This document shows positions 60,405 through 64,000 of a DNA stretch of 64,000 nucleotides, piece by piece (within the stretch, counting starts at the first letter, position 1; every line of letters starts with the position of its first letter). The notes below the pieces were generated by a model. That model was not told the DNA's origin. It saw nothing but the letters and a program-made list of their open reading frames with translations, and did not search any database. The position numbers and the translations under genes were made by a program. Source of the DNA: Sphingobium chungbukense (GTDB taxonomy: Bacteria; Pseudomonadota; Alphaproteobacteria; Sphingomonadales; Sphingomonadaceae); assembly GCF_001005725.1 (NCBI RefSeq), contig NZ_LBIC01000004.1, positions 310,001-374,000 on the forward strand, read 5' to 3'.

Positions 60405-60441
60405 CAAAAAAGGGCGCCGCGACCACTTGTCGCGACACCCT
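60405..60441 (-). terminator. Intrinsic terminator of the small lipoprotein gene
   Basis: On the minus strand AGGGTGTCGCGAC pairs with GTCGCGGCGCCCT (two G-U pairs) around AAGTG, followed by TTTTTT. It lies 30 nt past the stop codon. Confidence 0.85.
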
Positions 60442-60470
60442 CTTGCGGCTCAGGTGAAAGCCTTCGAATT

Positions 60471-60746
60471 TTAGCGCTTTTCAGTCTTCTCGACCGCCTC
60501 GCCTGCCTTTTCGCCTGCCTCGCGGGTGGCGTCGGCCTTGTTCTCCAGCGCATCGGCGGCATTTTCTGCCGCATTTTCGGCATTGCCGCTCAGATTGTCA
60601 GCCAGCGCTTCCATATTGTCCGCCTGGTTGTCGATGGCGTCCGCCTGATTCTCATATGCGTTCTCGACCTTGTTCTCCTGCTTGGAATCGCATGCGGCAA
60701 GCGCGATCAGGCTGGCAAGGCCAAGGACTGATACGAAGGTTTTCAC
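60471..60746 (-). CDS. Small Ala/Asn/Glu-rich lipoprotein
   Basis: 91 residues: a lipobox signal MKTFVSVLGLASLIALAACD then a low-complexity, probably coiled-coil tail (NQADAIDNQADNMEALADNL, AENAAENAADALENKADATR, GEKAGEAVEKTEKR). The start is a GTG preceded by GGAGAAAAC at good spacing. Function unknown; it resembles short envelope lipoproteins. An EcfG-like promoter is about 80 nt upstream, and a strong terminator follows. Confidence 0.72.
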   Translation of the reverse strand: MKTFVSVLGLASLIALAACDSKQENKVENAYENQADAIDNQADNMEALADNLSGNAENAAENAADALENKADATREAGEKAGEAVEKTEKR

Positions 60747-60824
60747 GGCGTTTTCTCCTGTTGCACCCCTTTGGGCTGACGTCGTTCGGCGCGGGACCGG
60801 CTGTCCGGAACCCTGACGGCGATC

Positions 60825-60849
60825 AACCGGTCGCGCGCAGGATGGTTCC
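60825..60849 (-). promoter_or_regulatory. EcfG-like promoter upstream of the small lipoprotein
   Basis: On the minus strand GGAAC (60849-60845), a 16-nt spacer, and GGTT (60828-60825), one mismatch from the consensus CGTT. The start codon is 79 nt downstream. Confidence 0.4.
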
Positions 60850-60880
60850 CGCCGCAAGCTCCTTCCGTCGCAGAAACGAC

Positions 60881-61309
60881 TTATTTTTTCAGGCTGTCCC
60901 GGATTTCGCGGAGCAGGACGACCTCTTCCGGCGTGACGGCCGGGCCGTCTTCGGGCTTGGGCATCAGCTTGTTCACCGCCTTGACCAGCAGGAAGATGAC
61001 GAAGGCGAGAATCAGGAAATTGACGAACACGGTCAGGAATTCGCCCCAGCCGAACATGGCGACGCCGGCCGCCTTCAGGTCCGCATAGCTTTCCGGATTG
61101 CCCTTGAACCCGGCGGGCAGGTCCCCCAGCCGGATGAAATAACCGGAAAAATCCGCACCGCCGAACAGATAGCCGACGACCGGCATGATCAGGTCGTCGG
61201 TCAGCGACTTGGTGATGGTGGCGAAGGCGCCGCCGATGATCACGCCGACGGCCAGGTCCATGACGTTGCCGCGGTTGATGAACGTCTTGAATTCGGTGAT
61301 CAGTCCCAT
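60881..61309 (-). CDS. mscL: Large-conductance mechanosensitive channel MscL
   Basis: Homopentameric inner-membrane valve opened by hypo-osmotic shock. 142 residues: [40 protein letters not shown] (TM1 with the pore constriction), then [20 protein letters not shown] (TM2) and the C-terminal bundle ([15 protein letters not shown]). AAGGGG precedes the ATG. It has its own transcript, divergent from lemA. Confidence 0.96.
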   Translation of the reverse strand: MGLITEFKTFINRGNVMDLAVGVIIGGAFATITKSLTDDLIMPVVGYLFGGADFSGYFIRLGDLPAGFKGNPESYADLKAAGVAMFGWGEFLTVFVNFLILAFVIFLLVKAVNKLMPKPEDGPAVTPEEVVLLREIRDSLKK

Positions 61310-61409
61310 GGTAAACCCCTTGTTGGACTTTGATAAACAGAGCATGGGCCGTTGCGAAGGGTTCGACAACCGCCTATTTCCACACACGAAACAATGTCGA
61401 GGATGTTCC

Positions 61410-62012
61410 ATGACGATCCTGCGCCACCTGCGTCTTTTCCTGCTGCCGTTGCTGGGCGCCTTCGCGCTCACCGCCTGCGGCATCAACAGCGTCCCCGCCG
61501 CCGAGGAGGTCGCGAAGGCCAAATGGGCCGACGTCCAGGCCCAATATCAGCGCCGTTCCAACCTGATCGGTAATCTCGTCGCCACGGTGAAGGCCGCCGG
61601 CAAGCAGGAGCAGGACACGCTGGTCAAGGTGACGGAGGCCCGCGCCAAGGCGACCTCGATACAGGTCAGCGCCAATGACCTCTCCGATCCCGCCAAGGTG
61701 CAGCAGTTCCAGCAGGCCCAGGCGCAACTGTCGCAGGGCCTCGGCCGCCTGCTCGCCTCGGTGGAGGCCTATCCGGACCTCAAGACCAACCAGAATTTCC
61801 TCGACCTGCAATCGCAGCTCGAGGGGACGGAAAACCGCATCGCCGTCGCCATCCGCGACTATAATGAGGCGGTGCGCGCCTATAATACCCGCATCCGCAC
61901 CTTCCCCGATGCGATCGGCGCCAAGATCATCCATGGCGCCAAGCCGATGACCCCGTTCCAGGCCACCACGCCCGGCGCGGAAGAAGCGCCGAAGGTCGAC
62001 TTCGGCAACTGA
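61410..62012 (+). CDS. lemA: LemA family lipoprotein
   Basis: 200 residues: signal/lipobox [20 protein letters not shown], then long helices of the LemA type, [40 protein letters not shown] and [20 protein letters not shown] followed by FPDAI. LemA proteins are often encoded beside TPM-domain proteins, as here; the function is unsettled. The ATG choice gives the signal peptide; the frame open upstream is antisense to mscL. Confidence 0.92.
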   Translation: MTILRHLRLFLLPLLGAFALTACGINSVPAAEEVAKAKWADVQAQYQRRSNLIGNLVATVKAAGKQEQDTLVKVTEARAKATSIQVSANDLSDPAKVQQFQQAQAQLSQGLGRLLASVEAYPDLKTNQNFLDLQSQLEGTENRIAVAIRDYNEAVRAYNTRIRTFPDAIGAKIIHGAKPMTPFQATTPGAEEAPKVDFGN

Positions 62013-62019
62013 GCGGGAC

Positions 62020-62814
62020 ATGCTTCGCCGCCTGTTCCTGATCCTCGCGCTGCTGCTGTCCATTCCGGCAGCAGGGGCCCAGACCTTTCCCAAGCTGACC
62101 GGGCGGGTGGTGGATGACGCCGCCCTGCTCTCCCCGCAACAGGAACAGGCGCTGACCGACAAGCTCGCCGCGCTGGAACGACAGAGCGGCCGGCAACTGG
62201 TGGTCGCCACGCTGCCCGACCTCCAGGGCTATGATATTTCCGATTACGGCTATCAGCTCGGCCGCGCCTGGGGGATCGGTGACAAGGAAAAGAACAACGG
62301 CGCGCTGCTGATCGTCGCGCCCAACGAACGCAAGGTGCGGATCGAGGCCGGCTACGGCCTGGAAGGCATCATGACCGATGCGCTGTCGTCCCAGATCATC
62401 CGCAACGACATCACCCCGCATTTCAAGGCCGGCGACATGCCCGGCGGGATCGATGCGGGCGTGGACGCGATCGGCAAGCTGCTGACCCTCCCGCCCGAAG
62501 AGGCGAAGGCCCTGGCGGCGCAGGCGGCGGCCAATGCGCGCAACGCATCCGACGATGGCGGCGGCTTCATGGTCGTCTTCTGGTTGATCGTCGTCGCGAT
62601 CATCGTCATCTCCATGTTTTCCAGCCGCGGCAGGGGACGGCGTTACCGGGGCGGATCGGGCCCGGTGATCCTCTGGGGACCGGGCGATTCCGGCTGGGGC
62701 GGCAGCGGGGGCGGATCGGGCTGGGGCGGCGGTGGCTGGGGTGGCGGCGATGGCGGTGGCTTTTCGGGCGGCGGCGGCAGCTTCGGCGGCGGCGGCGCTT
62801 CGGGGGATTGGTGA
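62020..62814 (+). CDS. TPM domain protein (YgcG-like) with glycine-rich tail
   Basis: 264 residues: signal peptide LFLILALLLSIPAAGAQ, TPM domain with LTGRVVDDAALLSPQQEQAL and YQLGRAWGIGDKEKNNGALL and EAGYGLEGIMTDAL, a membrane helix (GFMVVFWLIVVAIIVISMFS) and a Gly/Ser/Trp repeat tail (GWGGSGGGSGWGGGGWGGGD). This is the classical YgcG plan, with the TPM domain in the periplasm. It starts 7 nt after lemA. The stop and the next ATG overlap by one base (TGATG). Confidence 0.9.
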   Translation: MLRRLFLILALLLSIPAAGAQTFPKLTGRVVDDAALLSPQQEQALTDKLAALERQSGRQLVVATLPDLQGYDISDYGYQLGRAWGIGDKEKNNGALLIVAPNERKVRIEAGYGLEGIMTDALSSQIIRNDITPHFKAGDMPGGIDAGVDAIGKLLTLPPEEAKALAAQAAANARNASDDGGGFMVVFWLIVVAIIVISMFSSRGRGRRYRGGSGPVILWGPGDSGWGGSGGGSGWGGGGWGGGDGGGFSGGGGSFGGGGASGDW

Positions 62815-63491
62815 TGCACCTGCATTTGAACGAAGCCGACCACGACCGCGTGACCGCCGCGGTCGCGCAAGCGGAAAAGGCCACGGATGGCGAGATCGTC
62901 ACCATCGTCGCCCGCCGATCGGACTCCTATCATGACGCCGGGCTGCATTGGGCGATCGGCGTGGTGTTCCTCGCCCTCTCGGTGGCTGCCGCCTTCCCGC
63001 AACAGTTCCGCGCGCTCTGCTCCTGGCTGCTGCAAAGCTGGGAACATGAGATCGAGGACTGGAAGCTGCTGACGGTCCTGCTGGGCCTGCTGATCGTCAA
63101 ATTCCTGATCGTCCGCTATGCGCTGGCGTGGATGCCGCTGCGCCTGGCCTTGACCCCCAAGGCCACCAAGGCCCGCCGCGTGCGCCGCCGCGCCATCACC
63201 CTGTTCCGCGCCGTTGCCCAGGGCCGCACGCGCGGGCGGACCGGCGTTCTCATCTACCTGTCGCTGGACGAACATCGCGCGGAACTGGTCGCGGATGCCG
63301 CCATCAATGAAAGGGTCGCGCCGGAAATCTGGGGCGATGCCATGGCCGCGCTGATCGACGGCGTGCGAGACGGCGACGCCGCCCACGGCATGGCGGAAGC
63401 GGTGCGGCAGGTCGGTTTGGTGCTGGCCCGCCATTTCCCGGCAACCGGTGACAATCCCAATGAACTGCCCGACAGGTTGATCGAGTTATGA
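62814..63491 (+). CDS. Second TPM-domain membrane protein
   Basis: 225 residues: a TPM module MHLHLNEADHDRVTAAVAQA then EKATDGEIVTIVARRSDSYH, two membrane helices (WAIGVVFLALSVAAAFPQQF, LTVLLGLLIVKFLIVRYAL), a basic linker (RRVRRRAITLFRAVAQGRTR) and a second half of the domain (TGVLIYLSLDEHRAELVADA, NERVAPEIWGDAMAALIDGV). No signal peptide. Works presumably with LemA and the first TPM protein. Its TGA overlaps the NUDIX ATG (ATGA). Confidence 0.85.
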   Translation: MHLHLNEADHDRVTAAVAQAEKATDGEIVTIVARRSDSYHDAGLHWAIGVVFLALSVAAAFPQQFRALCSWLLQSWEHEIEDWKLLTVLLGLLIVKFLIVRYALAWMPLRLALTPKATKARRVRRRAITLFRAVAQGRTRGRTGVLIYLSLDEHRAELVADAAINERVAPEIWGDAMAALIDGVRDGDAAHGMAEAVRQVGLVLARHFPATGDNPNELPDRLIEL

Positions 63492-64000
63492 GTGAACAGG
63501 ATATGGCCTCCCCCGAAGAGATCATGTGGGAGGGCCGCTTCATCACCGCCAAGCGGCGGGGCAAATGGGAATATGTCGGCCGGGCGAGGGGCATCAAGGC
63601 CGCTGTCATCCTGGCCGTGGAAGAGGCCGCGGACGGGCGCCATGTGCTGCTGGTCGACCAATATCGCGTGCCGCTCGGCCGCCGCTGCATCGAATTGCCG
63701 GCGGGACTGGTCGGTGACCATGACGAGGGCGAGGAAGCCATGCTCGCTGCGACCCGCGAGCTGGAGGAGGAAACCGGCTATCGCCCCGGACGGATGGAGG
63801 TGCTGGGCGAATTTTTCAGTTCGCCGGGCATGGTATCGGAAAGCTTCACGCTCTTTCGCGCCCATGATCTGGTCAAGACCGGCGAAGGCGGCGGCGTCGA
63901 CGGCGAAGATATCCGGGTCCACCGCGTAGCGCTTGCCGGCATTGCGGAACAGATCGCCGCCTGGCGCGCCGAGGGCTTTGCCATCGACGTGAAACTGCTG
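63488..64000 (+). CDS. NUDIX hydrolase, ADP-ribose pyrophosphatase-like (3' end cut)
   Basis: At least 171 residues; the frame runs off the window. The Nudix box is complete, GDHDEGEEAMLAATRELEEETGY in the pattern Gx5Ex7REUxEExGU, preceded by LLVDQYRVPLGRRCIELPAG and followed by FFSSPGMVSESFTLFRA, the arrangement of ADP-ribose pyrophosphatases. It follows the TPM genes with a 4-nt overlap, so it shares their transcript though a functional link is not evident. Confidence 0.9.
   Translation, partial: MSEQDMASPEEIMWEGRFITAKRRGKWEYVGRARGIKAAVILAVEEAADGRHVLLVDQYRVPLGRRCIELPAGLVGDHDEGEEAMLAATRELEEETGYRPGRMEVLGEFFSSPGMVSESFTLFRAHDLVKTGEGGGVDGEDIRVHRVALAGIAEQIAAWRAEGFAIDVKLL

Overview
The window is GC-rich, densely coded DNA that looks like a chromosome segment of a sphingomonad alphaproteobacterium (Sphingobium/Sphingomonas-like). 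The pointers are a class I (archaeal-type) lysyl-tRNA synthetase, the rpmF-plsX-fabH-ihfA-merR gene order, a PHA synthase/phasin pair, a bacteriophytochrome with an HWE-type kinase, RcnB-like secreted proteins, an alphaproteobacterial EcfG-type promoter, and several intergenic palindromic repeats. The genus is an inference from gene content, not a measured assignment. No tRNA, CRISPR array, prophage or complete insertion sequence was seen. Glycerol kinase is cut by the left edge and a NUDIX hydrolase by the right edge.

Region by region: 1-2.4 kb is glycerol catabolism (glpD-glpK). 2.5-6.0 kb holds clpS and the PHA genes phaC and a phasin, with a striking inverted repeat in front of the phasin. 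6.1-9.3 kb has an aminotransferase, a DUF2721 membrane protein coupled to an orphan [2Fe-2S] subunit, and a LigB-type dioxygenase. 9.5-12.6 kb is a bphO-bphP light-sensing operon. 12.8-15.2 kb has two RcnB-like periplasmic proteins flanking a 2OG-Fe(II) oxygenase. 15.4-21.4 kb has lysS, a PilZ protein, a DinG/XPD-like helicase, a SixA-like phosphatase and a GNAT enzyme. 21.4-24.7 kb is the lipid/ribosome operon rpmF-plsX-fabH-ihfA-merR, in which ihfA carries an apparent single-base frameshift. 25-31 kb is mixed housekeeping and stress genes, including a small acidic protein behind an EcfG-type promoter.

31.3-36.4 kb is the most irregular stretch. A toxin-antitoxin pair, an AT-rich foreign-looking gene, nrdB, a DUF559 gene bounded by an exact 21-bp inverted repeat, and nrdA follow one another, so the two ribonucleotide reductase genes are separated by an inserted cassette. 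A pair of NrdR-like boxes lies upstream of nrdA.

36.7-50.8 kb has a GST, class I fumarase, a TonB-dependent receptor, a DMT transporter, a soluble methyl-accepting protein, an NAPE-PLD-like hydrolase, three small DUF3617-like lipoproteins, an HNH nuclease and uvrB. 50.9-60.4 kb is signalling: a PAS-GGDEF-EAL-PilZ protein, the RNase P RNA, an amidase and a five-gene chemotaxis operon cheA-W-Y-B-R without flagellar neighbours. 60.4-64 kb has a small lipoprotein, mscL, and a lemA-TPM-TPM-NUDIX run. Start codons were chosen from ribosome-binding sites and overlaps; several are GTG or TTG.
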